Assembly (NCBI RefSeq): GCF_900107965.1
Contig: NZ_FNVU01000003.1
Coordinates: forward strand, 310,001 to 374,000
DNA from: Actinacidiphila yanglinensis
Lineage (GTDB): Bacteria > Actinomycetota > Actinomycetes > Streptomycetales > Streptomycetaceae
DNA length: 64,000 bases
Reading direction: 5' to 3'
In this document: piece by piece, positions 7,415 to 15,499 of the stretch
How the letters are laid out: each line of letters starts with the position of its first letter
Position numbering within the stretch: position 1 is the first letter of the stretch
Program-made: the position numbers and the translations under genes
Notes under the pieces: model-generated
What the model saw: the letters and a program-made list of their open reading frames with translations, nothing else
The model's database searches: none
What the model was told of the DNA's origin: nothing

Positions 7415-7840
7415 ATGCGATTCCCCGACGCCCGGTTCCATCACGTCAGCCTCTCGGTGGCCGACCTGGCCGCCCTGGAACGCTGGTACGGCGCCGCCCT
7501 CGGCCTGGACCGGGTCGAGGAGCGCGTCGAACTGCCCGAGGCGGGCGTGCGGACCGCCGTCCTGTCCGACGGCCGCGGCCTGCGCGTCGAGCTGATCGAG
7601 CGCACCGGGTCCCGCCCCGTCTCCCACCCCGACCCGCTGGCAGCCGCGGCCGACCGCACCTTCGGCCACCTCGCGCTCCAGGTCCCCGACCTCGACGCGG
7701 CGTTCACCCACCTGACCGCGGACTGCGGCGCCCGGACCGTCTCGCCACCCGCCCCCGGCGCCTCCCCGGGCATGCGCTACGCCTACGTCCACGACCCCGA
7801 GGACAACCTCCTCGAACTCGTCGAGGTCCGCCACGCCTGA
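7415..7840 (+). CDS. VOC-family (glyoxalase/bleomycin-resistance-like) protein
   Basis: A 141-aa single VOC module-pair protein: FHHVSLSVADLAALERWYGAALGL opens the first beta-alpha-beta-beta-beta unit, and FGHLALQVPDLDAAF and YVHDPEDNLLELVE form the second. Metal-ligand positions are consistent with His near residue 10, Glu near 58, His near 87 and Glu near 135. Such proteins detoxify or bind small molecules or act as dioxygenases. GGAGG six bases before the ATG supports the start. Its divergent TetR partner suggests induction by the compound it handles. Confidence 0.85.
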   Translation: MRFPDARFHHVSLSVADLAALERWYGAALGLDRVEERVELPEAGVRTAVLSDGRGLRVELIERTGSRPVSHPDPLAAAADRTFGHLALQVPDLDAAFTHLTADCGARTVSPPAPGASPGMRYAYVHDPEDNLLELVEVRHA

Positions 7841-7984
7841 GCGGGCGCCCCCGCCGGATCGACTCAGGGGATCAATCCGGTGGCGGCCCCCGCGGGGGAG
7901 GCGCTACGGTGCGGGTGTTCGCAGAGCGGCGCCCCGCTGGGGTGGCCGCGTCGGTCGTGTGTGTGATCTGGGAGGTGTGACCCG

Positions 7985-8056
7985 ATGGCTGTCTTCGTGA
8001 TGGGCGTTGCCCGCATTCAGCTGTTCGTGCAGTTCACTTCCGTGGTCTCCGGCTGA
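7985..8056 (+). CDS. Leader peptide upstream of rsgA (23 aa)
   Basis: An ATG-started ORF beginning MAVFVMGVARIQLF and ending with TGA, preceded by GGAGG at nine bases and ending 63 bases before the rsgA start codon. The peptide is hydrophobic; the AVFV near its N-terminus recalls the IFVI and IAVV stalling motifs of erm leader peptides, which is a resemblance only. Downstream lie a strong GC hairpin and a small hairpin masking the rsgA start. No other gene fits this interval, so a cis-acting regulatory ORF is the best reading. Confidence 0.55.
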   Translation: MAVFVMGVARIQLFVQFTSVVSG

Positions 8057-8071
8057 CCTCTCTTCTGCTTC

Positions 8072-8122
8072 GCCGCGCGTGGCGCGCGGCGCCGGGGCCA
8101 CCCGCTTGAAGGGTTTCCCTTG
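8072..8122 (+). promoter_or_regulatory. rsgA leader hairpins, including a masked ribosome binding site
   Basis: GCCGCGCG (8072-8079) pairs perfectly with CGCGCGGC (8083-8090) over a 3-base loop. Further on, AAGGG of the rsgA ribosome binding site (8109-8113) can pair with CCCTT (8117-8121), which includes the first two bases of the TTG start codon. Together with the leader ORF this looks like a translational attenuator. Confidence 0.45.
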
Positions 8123-9232
8123 TCTTTCTCTTTTCGTGACGACTCCTCGCATGCCCTGGTGCCCTTCGGCTGGGACGACGTGTGGGAGGCGGAGTTCGTG
8201 CCGTACGCCGAGCGCGGGTGGGTGCCCGGGCGGGTGGTGCGGGTGGATCGTGGGCTGTGCGACGTGTTCACGGCCGAGGGTCTGGTGCGCGCCGACACGG
8301 AGTACGTCGTGCCGAAGGACCCGATGAGCGTGGTGTGCACCGGGGACTGGGCCGCGCTGGACCCGGCCGGCCGCGACCCCCGGTTCGTACGGGAGCTGCT
8401 GCCGCGGCGCTCCCGGTTCGTGCGGTCCACCTCGTCGAAGCGCTCCGAGGGCCAGGTGCTGGCGGCGAACCTGGACCACGTGGCGGTGTGCGTCTCGCTC
8501 GCCGCCGAGCTGGACCTGGGCCGGCTGGAGCGGTTCGTGTCGCTGGCCTGGGAGAGCGGCGGCGAGCCCCTCGTGGTGCTCACCAAGGCCGACCTGGTGC
8601 CGGACACCACGCACCTGCTCGCGGACGCGGTCGCCGCCGCGCCCGGGGTGCCGGTGGTGGTGGCGAGCGCGGAGACCGGTGAAGGGCTCGACGACTTGCA
8701 CGAGGTGCTCGCCGGGGGCAGCACGGTGCTGCTCGGGCAGTCCGGCGCCGGGAAGTCGACGCTCACCAACGCCCTGGCCGGAGTGTCGGTCCAGGAGGTG
8801 CAGGCCACCCGGGACGCCGACGGCAAGGGCCGGCACACCACGACCACGCGGGACATGGTGCCCCTGCCCGGCGGCGGGGTGGTCATCGACACCCCGGGGC
8901 TGCGCGGGGTCGGGCTGTGGGACGCCGAGAGCGGGCTCGGTCAGGTCTTCGCCGAGATCGAGGAGTTGGCCGGGCAGTGCCGCTTCCCGGACTGCTCGCA
9001 CCGGGCCGAGCCGGACTGCGCGGTACTCGCCGCGCTGGAGGACGGCACCCTGTCGCCACGCCGCCTCGACAGCTACCGCAAGCTGCTGCGCGAGAACGCC
9101 TGGATCGCCTCGCGCACCGACCAGCGGCTGCGGGCGGAGATGCGCCGGGAGTGGAAGCAGCGCTCGGCGGCCGGCCGGGAGATGTACGAGCGCAAGCGCG
9201 GCGGAGGCGGCGGCCACCGCCGGGTCTACTGA
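8120..9232 (+). CDS. rsgA: Ribosome small-subunit-dependent GTPase RsgA
   Basis: A 370-aa circularly permuted GTPase that acts in late 30S maturation. It has an N-terminal OB-fold (about residues 20-100), G4 motif TKAD (about 155), G1 GQSGAGKST (about 206), G3 DTPG (about 257) and a C-terminal zinc knuckle CRFPDCSHRAEPDC (about 288), in the permuted order diagnostic of the family. The basic tail ERKRGGGGGHRR may contact rRNA. The TTG start follows GAAGGG by six bases and is the first start of the frame. The leader ORF and hairpins upstream are unusual for this gene and imply regulation by translation state. A 13-bp-arm terminator follows. Confidence 0.92.
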   Translation: MSFSFRDDSSHALVPFGWDDVWEAEFVPYAERGWVPGRVVRVDRGLCDVFTAEGLVRADTEYVVPKDPMSVVCTGDWAALDPAGRDPRFVRELLPRRSRFVRSTSSKRSEGQVLAANLDHVAVCVSLAAELDLGRLERFVSLAWESGGEPLVVLTKADLVPDTTHLLADAVAAAPGVPVVVASAETGEGLDDLHEVLAGGSTVLLGQSGAGKSTLTNALAGVSVQEVQATRDADGKGRHTTTTRDMVPLPGGGVVIDTPGLRGVGLWDAESGLGQVFAEIEELAGQCRFPDCSHRAEPDCAVLAALEDGTLSPRRLDSYRKLLRENAWIASRTDQRLRAEMRREWKQRSAAGREMYERKRGGGGGHRRVY

Positions 9233-9272
9233 CCGGCGGCTCGCCCCCACCCGGCCCTCGCGCCGGGGCGCC

Positions 9273-9404
9273 TCATCCGGCGCCGCCGTCACGCCCGTGG
9301 CGGCGCCGGATCGCGATCGGACTTCCCTCGCTCCAGAAGGAACCGATGACCCCGGCGATGACGAGCGCCACGATCACGACCCCCAGAATCACGCTGTACG
9401 CCAT
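9273..9404 (-). CDS. Small single-pass membrane protein (43 aa)
   Basis: MAYSVILGVVIVALVIAGVI forms one transmembrane helix, followed by a basic tail (IRRRHGRDGG), so an N-out/C-in or membrane-anchored orientation is expected. The ATG has GGAGG seven bases upstream, and codon third positions are GC-rich as in real genes here. It is too short for routine calling. No partner is evident between the LacI gene and rsgA; the function is unknown. A 7-bp inverted repeat AAGAGGT...ACCTCTT (9481-9498) upstream may be its control site. Confidence 0.6.
   Translation of the reverse strand: MAYSVILGVVIVALVIAGVIGSFWSEGSPIAIRRRHGRDGGAG
9275..9311. terminator. Bidirectional terminator between rsgA and a small membrane protein gene
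   Basis: ATCCGGCGCCGCC and its exact complement (13 bp each) flank an 11-base loop, 43 bases after the rsgA stop. It overlaps the last codons of the convergent 43-aa gene, so it would serve rsgA best and structure the 3' end of the small mRNA. Confidence 0.7.
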
Positions 9405-9600
9405 GCCACGGCCTCCTCACCTCCGCGCGGTCTTCACCGCACCGTCACGTTCGCTGCCCGATCGTGACCTTCCCGTCGTGAAGAGGTCTCAACCTCTTTC
9501 CCAACGGGACCTTCTTGAAGCGAAGTTGGCGGGAACGGTCGATATGACGATATGCAAGGCGGTGCGGGTGCACGGGGGATGGAGCGCCCGGGTCGGGCCG

Positions 9601-10635
9601 TCACGCCGAGGCGCGCACCACCAGCTGCGTGCGCGTCACGATGGACGACAGCGCCGGCGCGTCCGCCCCCGCCGCGCCCGACTCGATCCGGCGCAGCAGC
9701 AGCCGCGCCATCATCCGGCCCATCTCCTCGATGTCCTGCCGGATCGTGGTCAGCGGCGGGTCGGTCCATTCGGCGACCGACACGATGTCGTCGAAGCCGA
9801 CCACCGCCACGTCCTCCGGCACCCGGCACCCCCGGGTGCGCAGCAGCCGCAGCGCCCCTGAGGCCATGACGTCGGACGCCGCGAACACCCCGTCCAGGTC
9901 CGGGAAGTCGTCCAGCAGCCGGGCCATCGCCCGGGAGCCGCCGTCCGGCGTGAAGTCGCCCTCGGCGACGAGCCGCGGATCGATGTCCGGCAGCGCGTCG
10001 CGGAATCCGTCGAGCCGGTCGACGGAAGCGGTCTGGTCCAGCGGTCCGGCGATGTGCCCGATCCGGCGGCAGCCCAGGTTCAGCAGGTGCCGGACCGCGT
10101 CGCGGGCGCCGCCGCGGTTGTCGCAGTCGACGTACAGCGTGTCGCCGTCGGACCAGTCGGGGCGGCCGCCTATCACCGTCGGCACCCCGGCCCGGCGGGC
10201 CAGCGCGGGCAGCGTGTCGTCGTCGTGCAGCGAGAAGATCAGCGCGCCGTCGACGTGGCCGCCGCCCAGATAGCGGCCCACCCGCTCGTAGTCCGCGGCA
10301 CCTTCGGTGAGCAGCAGCACCAACTGGTTGTCGTACAGGGTCAGTTCACGGCTGATGCCGCGCACCTGCTGGGCGAAGAACGGGTCGGCGAAAAACCGCG
10401 TCTCCGGCTCGGCCACGACCACCGCGATGGCGTCGTTCCGCCGCGTCACCAGGGCTCGGGCGGCCTGGTTCGGGACGTAGCCCAGCTCGTCGACGGCCCG
10501 TTTGACCCGCTCGGCGAGCGGCGCGCGCACCCCCTCGCTGCCGTTGACCACGCGGGAAGCGGTCGCCCTGGACACCCCGGCCCGTGCGGCCACGGCCTCC
10601 AGCGTGGGGCGGGGCGCGAAGCTGGGGTCGGACAA
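9601..10635 (-). CDS. LacI-family transcriptional regulator
   Basis: A helix-turn-helix of LacI type (PTLEAVAARAGVSRATASRVVNGSEGVRAPLAERV, hinge about residues 50-60) is followed by a periplasmic-binding-protein-like sugar domain (about 65-344). The TTG at 10635 is preferred because AAGGAG precedes it at seven to eight bases; a GTG at 10653 in the same frame is the alternative. No carbohydrate gene is adjacent, so targets are distant; a matching palindrome 85 bases upstream suggests autoregulation. Confidence 0.87.
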   Translation of the reverse strand: MSDPSFAPRPTLEAVAARAGVSRATASRVVNGSEGVRAPLAERVKRAVDELGYVPNQAARALVTRRNDAIAVVVAEPETRFFADPFFAQQVRGISRELTLYDNQLVLLLTEGAADYERVGRYLGGGHVDGALIFSLHDDDTLPALARRAGVPTVIGGRPDWSDGDTLYVDCDNRGGARDAVRHLLNLGCRRIGHIAGPLDQTASVDRLDGFRDALPDIDPRLVAEGDFTPDGGSRAMARLLDDFPDLDGVFAASDVMASGALRLLRTRGCRVPEDVAVVGFDDIVSVAEWTDPPLTTIRQDIEEMGRMMARLLLRRIESGAAGADAPALSSIVTRTQLVVRASA

Positions 10636-10719
10636 CGGAGGGCTCCTTCGCACGCGGATAACGAAAATTTCCGGACCATTTCTCGTTGCCCACAGCGTAT
10701 CGGGTCGGCGCGGCGGAAT

Positions 10720-10731
10720 GAGAGCGCTCTC
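10720..10731. promoter_or_regulatory. LacI-type operator GAGAGCGCTCTC
   Basis: A perfect 12-bp palindrome with the central GCGC core typical of streptomycete LacI regulators such as CebR (whose sites read TGGGAGCGCTCCCA). It lies upstream of the lacI-type gene and downstream of nothing else, consistent with autorepression. Confidence 0.6.
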
Positions 10732-10880
10732 TCGGCGCGTTCCGGGTGATCCGGGGTCTCCGGCCCGGGGAATCGCCGTGCGCGGCGGCGGCCGTACCGC
10801 CGTCGCCCTAGGTCTTGGGACGGGGTCCCTTCAGCCGAGCGCCTGATGCCGCGCCGGGCATGCCGCGCGAGGATAGCGGT

Positions 10881-11279
10881 ATGACGACCAAGAGCGCACG
10901 GACCGAACTGAACGAGGCCGAACTGGCCTATCTGCGCGCGCAGTTCCTCGGGCGGCTGGCCACGGTGGACGCGAAGGGGCGCCCGCAGGCGAACCCGGTG
11001 GGGTACTTCCTGCGGGAGGACGGCGCGGTGGACATCGGCGGCTTCGCCATGGGCACGTCGAAGAAGTGGCGCAATGTCGCCGCGAACCCGAACGTGTCCC
11101 TGGTGGTGGACGACATGTCCCGCCCCGGCGACCCCCGCACCGCCCGCGGTGTCGAGATCCGCGGCACCGCGGAGCAGGTGGAGGGTCCGCACGAGTACGG
11201 CGAGCACATGAGCCCGGAGCTGATCAGGATCCACCCGTACAAGATCATCAGCTGGGGGGTCGAGCGGCCGGTGCACTGA
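10881..11279 (+). CDS. PPOX-class F420/FMN-dependent split-barrel protein
   Basis: A 132-aa pyridoxamine-phosphate-oxidase-like protein: LNEAELAYLRAQFLGRLATVDAKGRPQANPVGY and KKWRNVAANPNVSLVVDD are hallmarks of the small F420-binding PPOX group common in actinomycetes. It is a likely dimer binding F420H2 or FMN and reducing an unknown small molecule. The ATG at 10881 has GAGGA seven bases before it; longer in-frame starts upstream lack support. Single gene, convergent with DUF456. Confidence 0.83.
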   Translation: MTTKSARTELNEAELAYLRAQFLGRLATVDAKGRPQANPVGYFLREDGAVDIGGFAMGTSKKWRNVAANPNVSLVVDDMSRPGDPRTARGVEIRGTAEQVEGPHEYGEHMSPELIRIHPYKIISWGVERPVH

Positions 11280-11321
11280 CACCGCCGGTGCCGGAGCCGC
11301 CCGGATGCCGATCCGGGCGCA

Positions 11322-11357
11322 CCCGGGCGCACCGTGGTACACCCGCGCACGCCCGGG
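11322..11357. terminator. Candidate terminator between convergent genes
   Basis: CCCGGGCG and CGCCCGGG (8 bp each) enclose a 20-base loop in the 151-base gap between the PPOX and DUF456 stops. A GGGGCGCGCCCC palindrome follows near 11397. No U tract is present, as is usual in this genome type. Confidence 0.4.
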
Positions 11358-11430
11358 CGCGCCCGCCACGAGGGGGGGCGGGTCCTGCGTCGTGCGGGGC
11401 GCGCCCCACCGGGGCACCGTGCGGCCGGGT

Positions 11431-11916
11431 CTAGCCGGCGGCCACCGCCCAGACCCACGCGCCCGCGACCAGCAGGCAGGCCATCAGCTCGACCAGGACC
11501 GACCAGCCGACCGTCCGCATCACCCGGCGGGTCGCCGTCCACGCGGTCCGGTGCCCGCCGCCGAGCCGCAGCCGCTCGTGGACGTAGACGGCCCCGGCGA
11601 AGCCGAGCGGCGCGCCCACCACTGGGAGCACGAAGAAGCCGGGGACCGCCACCCCGGTCGCCGTCATCACCGTGCGCCAGGTCACGCCCGAGTCGCGGAT
11701 CCGCCGGGGCGGCAGCAGCCAGACCACCATCTGGGCGACCAGCAGCAGCCCGGTGGCCCCCGCGAGGACACCCCAGGTCAGCGTGGTGTGCTCCGAGGTG
11801 GCCCACCACAGCACCGCGGCCCAGCAGAGCAGGGTCCCGGGTACGCCGGGGGCCGCCACGCCGACGACACCGAGCAGCATCACCGCCCCGATCAGGATCA
11901 CCTGTGCGGTCCCCAT
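11431..11916 (-). CDS. DUF456 membrane protein
   Basis: A 161-aa protein with four to five hydrophobic helices (QVILIGAVMLLGVVGVAAPGVPGTLL; LTWGVLAGATGLLLVAQMVVWLL; GFFVLPVVGAPLGFAGAVYVHERL; a C-terminal helix). The GVPG...W and GAPLGFxxGxxxxERxR patterns mark DUF456. Function unknown. The ATG at 11916 has AGGGTGG upstream; a GTG at 11925 is possible. Confidence 0.8.
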   Translation of the reverse strand: MGTAQVILIGAVMLLGVVGVAAPGVPGTLLCWAAVLWWATSEHTTLTWGVLAGATGLLLVAQMVVWLLPPRRIRDSGVTWRTVMTATGVAVPGFFVLPVVGAPLGFAGAVYVHERLRLGGGHRTAWTATRRVMRTVGWSVLVELMACLLVAGAWVWAVAAG

Positions 11917-12048
11917 GAGAGCCACCCTGCCGGAATCCGGCCCCGTTCGCCGTTCGGCGGCGCGCCCGAGGCGGCGGTGTTACCGGATCGCGTCCGGCCA
12001 CCGGGTACGAACCGGTCCGGCTCGCCCCATAGCGGACCGTGCGCCGGG

Positions 12049-13128
12049 TCAGGAGCCGTCGCGCGCGATCCAGCCGCGCTCGTACGCGTGCCAGCCGAGC
12101 TGGAGGCGGGTGGACACCCCGGCGATCTCCATCAGCCGCTTCACCCGCCGCTGCACCGTGCGCAGGCCGAGGTCGAGCTGCTTGGCGGTGGAGGAGTCGG
12201 TCAGGCCGGCCAGCAGCAGCGACAGGATGCGCAGATCCGTGCTGTCGGGCTGCGCCGACACGTCCTCGGAGAAGCTGCCGCCCGGGTCCGTCCGCAGCGG
12301 CATGGCCTGCCGCCACACGCCCTCGAACAGCTCCATCAGCGCCTCCAACAGGCCGCTGGCGTGCACCACGAGCGCCGCCGGCTCGGCGCGGAGGCCCAGC
12401 GGCACCATCGCCAGCTTCCGGTCGGCCACCACCAGCTTCGTCGGCACCCGGTCCACCACCCGCACCTGCTCGTTGCGGTCGAGCGCCGCGGCCACCTCGG
12501 CGAGGCCGGTCCGTCCGGTGACGACCTCCCGTTCCAGCACCACGCGGTACTCCACCCCGCGGTTCGCCGCGTCGGCCTCCGCGTCGTTGTCCGTCCCGGT
12601 GACCGCGACGGGCTGGCCGGTGACCAGGGCGCACACCTCGCGCTCGGCCCCGAACTGGAGCTGCAGGAAGCGCTGCGCCACCGCGCTCGCGCCGGTCACC
12701 ACTTCGACGAGGTCGTGCGCGGCCGGCTCGGCCGCCTCGGCGCGGAACTCGGCGGCGAGCACGGTCGCGGCCAGCTCGGCCTGCTCCAACTCGTGCCGCC
12801 GGCTGGTGAGCAGCGCGGACAGCGCGACCGAGGGAGGGGCGACCACCCAGCGGCCGGGGCGCGCGGACGACTGGGCGACCAGGCCGTGCCCCTCCAACCG
12901 CCGCAGCAGCCGGGCCGCGTCCTCCTCGGACAGCCCCAACCGGTCAGCCAGCTGGCCGAGTTCGGCCGCACCGAGCGCCACCAGGGCGCGATACGCCGAT
13001 TCCTGTGCTTCGTCGAGGCCGATGGCGCCGAGCAACGAGGCCCCTCCTTGGATGGGCGACGGGGGGCCGCCTGCCGCCGTCGGCGACGGCATGGCGGGAA
13101 TGAGCCGCGGCGGTTTCCCGCCGTGCAC
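12049..13128 (-). CDS. TrmB-like/LuxR-type transcriptional regulator
   Basis: A 359-aa regulator common in streptomycetes. It has an N-terminal winged helix of TrmB type (IGLDEAQESAYRALVALGAAELGQLADRLGLSEEDAARLLRRLEGHGLV), a middle sensor-like region, and a C-terminal LuxR-type helix-turn-helix (ILSLLLAGLTDSSTAKQLDLGLRTVQRRVKRLMEIAGVSTR). No response-receiver Asp domain is present. The GTG at 13128 follows GGAGGAAAGTAT and is better placed than an internal ATG at 13092. It is divergent from the PP2C-like gene; the two share a 168-base promoter region in which I see no clear operator. Confidence 0.82.
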   Translation of the reverse strand: MHGGKPPRLIPAMPSPTAAGGPPSPIQGGASLLGAIGLDEAQESAYRALVALGAAELGQLADRLGLSEEDAARLLRRLEGHGLVAQSSARPGRWVVAPPSVALSALLTSRRHELEQAELAATVLAAEFRAEAAEPAAHDLVEVVTGASAVAQRFLQLQFGAEREVCALVTGQPVAVTGTDNDAEADAANRGVEYRVVLEREVVTGRTGLAEVAAALDRNEQVRVVDRVPTKLVVADRKLAMVPLGLRAEPAALVVHASGLLEALMELFEGVWRQAMPLRTDPGGSFSEDVSAQPDSTDLRILSLLLAGLTDSSTAKQLDLGLRTVQRRVKRLMEIAGVSTRLQLGWHAYERGWIARDGS

Positions 13129-13296
13129 ATACTTTCCTCCTTCCGGACTCCTCCGCCACTGTGATCCGTCTCGCAGCGGATGTCCTGCACGGAGATCACC
13201 GGCGGACCCCGCGCGCCGGGTCGGCCCGTTCCCGCCGCGCCGGTCCCGCCCGGCGTTTCGCGTTTCCCGGTCCGCCTGGCGGTGGACAATAGGGGC

Positions 13297-15471
13297 ATGA
13301 GCCAGCAGGGCGACGCGCGTGGGAGCCAAGAGGACGACTGGTGGCGGCAGTTGTACGACGAGGAGGTCGCCGCCGGAGCCTCGGGCGCCGGAAACGACTC
13401 CCTTGACGCGCACTTCGACTCGGCGCTGAACGCGATGACGCCACCGCCTCCGCCCCGGACGGAGACGCTGCGGCTGCGGCGGCCGACCCCGCCGCCCCCT
13501 CCGCCGTCGTGGCAGCGCCCGGCCCACTCGGCGCCCCCGCCGCCCGCGCCCCGCGACGCGCCCTCGGCGCCCTCGTCCCCGCCCGCCTGGGACCCGTGGG
13601 TGGCGGCGCCGACCTTCGCGGAGCCGGCACCCATGCCCGAGCAGCGGGAGCCCGTGCCGGAGCCGGAACCCCGATCTCGGTGGGAGCCGCAGCCGGAGGA
13701 GCCCCGGTGGGAGCCGGAAGCGGAGGAGCCCCGGTGGGAGCCTGAGCCGTTCGACGTCCAGCCGCCGGCCGTTGCGGACGAACCGCTCGCGCCTCCGGTC
13801 GAGCAGGCGCCACCCCAGCGCGTGGACGACGAGGCGCCGGTAACGGAGATCAGCGCGGCGCCGGAGCCGGAAGCAGGGGCGCGCGCGTACGCCGAACCCG
13901 TACCCGCGCCTGAGCCCGTACGGTCACCGGCACCCGAGCCCGCACCCGGACCTGAAGTCGCCGCCGACGTCCCCTTCGCCGTCGCGTACGAGGCCGAACC
14001 CGGGCCTGCGTCCGAGGCCGCGCCCGCGTCCGAGGCCGCGCCCGTGCCCGAAGCCGAGCTCGCGCCCGCCGCGGAGCCCGTGCCCGCGCCGCCCGACCCG
14101 CGTCTCACGGACGCCCACGACCCGCCGCCCGCCCGGCCCTGGGACGCGTGGGTCACCCCGCGTACCGAGGCGCCGCGGTCCCCCAACCCCGCCGAACCCA
14201 CCGCGCCCGCGCCGGCCGAGGGCTGGTCGGACCTGGTCGCGCGGCAGCCGGACCCGCCGCAGGAACCGCCCGCCGCGCCCGACGTTCCCGACGCGTCTCC
14301 CGTGGAGGAAGCCGCGGCGTCCTCGGAAGCGCCCGAACCCCTCGCACCCGCCGAGGCTCCCGAACCCCCACTGGTCCCCGTGACCGAGGCGCCCCCCGAC
14401 GCCGGTCCGGCCCGGACCGACGTCCCCCCGCAGGACGTATTGCCTGCTGAGGCTCCAACGCAGCTTCCCAGCCAGCAACGTGACGTACCGTCAGCCGCAG
14501 ATGAGCCGGCCCCGGGCCACGCGCCCGGCGCGACCGTCTTCGCGGAGGGCGACGTGCGCTGGGCGCCGGAGCTGCCGCCGGGCTGGGTGCCCGCGGCTGA
14601 GCCCGTACAGGTCGCGGAGGACGCCGGCGCGGAGGTCGGGGTGGTGGGCGGCGGCCCGCCGACGTACGGGCCCGAGCCGACCGCGTGGCCGGAGGCGGAC
14701 CCGGACGGGCTGGACGCGCTCGTCCCCGACACCGTGCTGGACGGCGCGGCGTACGGCGCGCTGACGCTGCGGACCGCGGCGGTGCGCGGCGACTCCGCCC
14801 GCTACCGCGGCCAGCCGCGCCGGGACGCGCTGCTGACCGCGCGCTTCGGCTCCGGCGACGGCGCGCTGCTGCTGGTGGCGATGGCGAGCGGGGCGCGGGG
14901 GGCCGACGACGCGCACCGGGCCGCGCAGGACGCGGTGCGGTGGATCGCGGGCGCGGTGGGCCGCAGCCGGGCGAGGCTCGCCGACGACCTGCGGGCCGCG
15001 CGCCGGGGCTCGCTGAAGTCGGGGCTGCACCGGCTGACCGACCGCTGCTACGGCAGGCTGCGCGCCCGGGGCGAGGACCTCGGGCTGGACGAGGGCGCGT
15101 ACACCGCCTCGGTGCGCTGCCTGCTGCTGCCCGCCGACCCGGAGTGCCGGATCCGGCTGTTCTTCGGGGTGGGCGAGGGCGGCCTGTTCCGTGTCCGGGA
15201 CGGGGCCTGGCAGGATCTCGACCTCGCACCGGACGAGGCGTCCGCGCCGTTCCGGTTCCGGGCCACCGTCGCCCAGCCGGGTGACGCGCTGCTGATGTGC
15301 AGCGCCGGACTGGCGGAACCGCTGCGGGGCGAGCCGCAGCTCGCCGCGCACCTCGCCGAGCGCTGGGGACAGGGCCGCCCGCCGGGCCTCGCGGCCTTCC
15401 TGGCGGACACCCAGACCCGGGTGAAGGGCTACGCCGACGACCGTACGGTGGTGACCGTCTGGGATGCGTGA
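13297..15471 (+). CDS. Proline-rich protein with a degenerate PP2C phosphatase-like domain
   Basis: A 724-aa protein. The first about 430 residues are low-complexity Pro/Glu/Ala sequence, with WEPEAEEPR-type repeats near residue 130. The C-terminal about 250 residues (from LDALVPDTVLDGAAYG) match the PP2C fold: AVRGDSARYRGQPRRD, then LLLVAMASGARGADDAH and a final DDRTVVTVW. In active enzymes the second motif carries the metal-binding DG pair; here it is ASG, so phosphatase activity is doubtful and a binding or scaffold role is possible. Downstream poxB begins 29 bases after its stop, suggesting one transcript. ATG at 13297. Confidence 0.75.
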   Translation: MSQQGDARGSQEDDWWRQLYDEEVAAGASGAGNDSLDAHFDSALNAMTPPPPPRTETLRLRRPTPPPPPPSWQRPAHSAPPPPAPRDAPSAPSSPPAWDPWVAAPTFAEPAPMPEQREPVPEPEPRSRWEPQPEEPRWEPEAEEPRWEPEPFDVQPPAVADEPLAPPVEQAPPQRVDDEAPVTEISAAPEPEAGARAYAEPVPAPEPVRSPAPEPAPGPEVAADVPFAVAYEAEPGPASEAAPASEAAPVPEAELAPAAEPVPAPPDPRLTDAHDPPPARPWDAWVTPRTEAPRSPNPAEPTAPAPAEGWSDLVARQPDPPQEPPAAPDVPDASPVEEAAASSEAPEPLAPAEAPEPPLVPVTEAPPDAGPARTDVPPQDVLPAEAPTQLPSQQRDVPSAADEPAPGHAPGATVFAEGDVRWAPELPPGWVPAAEPVQVAEDAGAEVGVVGGGPPTYGPEPTAWPEADPDGLDALVPDTVLDGAAYGALTLRTAAVRGDSARYRGQPRRDALLTARFGSGDGALLLVAMASGARGADDAHRAAQDAVRWIAGAVGRSRARLADDLRAARRGSLKSGLHRLTDRCYGRLRARGEDLGLDEGAYTASVRCLLLPADPECRIRLFFGVGEGGLFRVRDGAWQDLDLAPDEASAPFRFRATVAQPGDALLMCSAGLAEPLRGEPQLAAHLAERWGQGRPPGLAAFLADTQTRVKGYADDRTVVTVWDA

Positions 15472-15499
15472 TCGCCCCATCCGTGGGGAGATGGTCACC

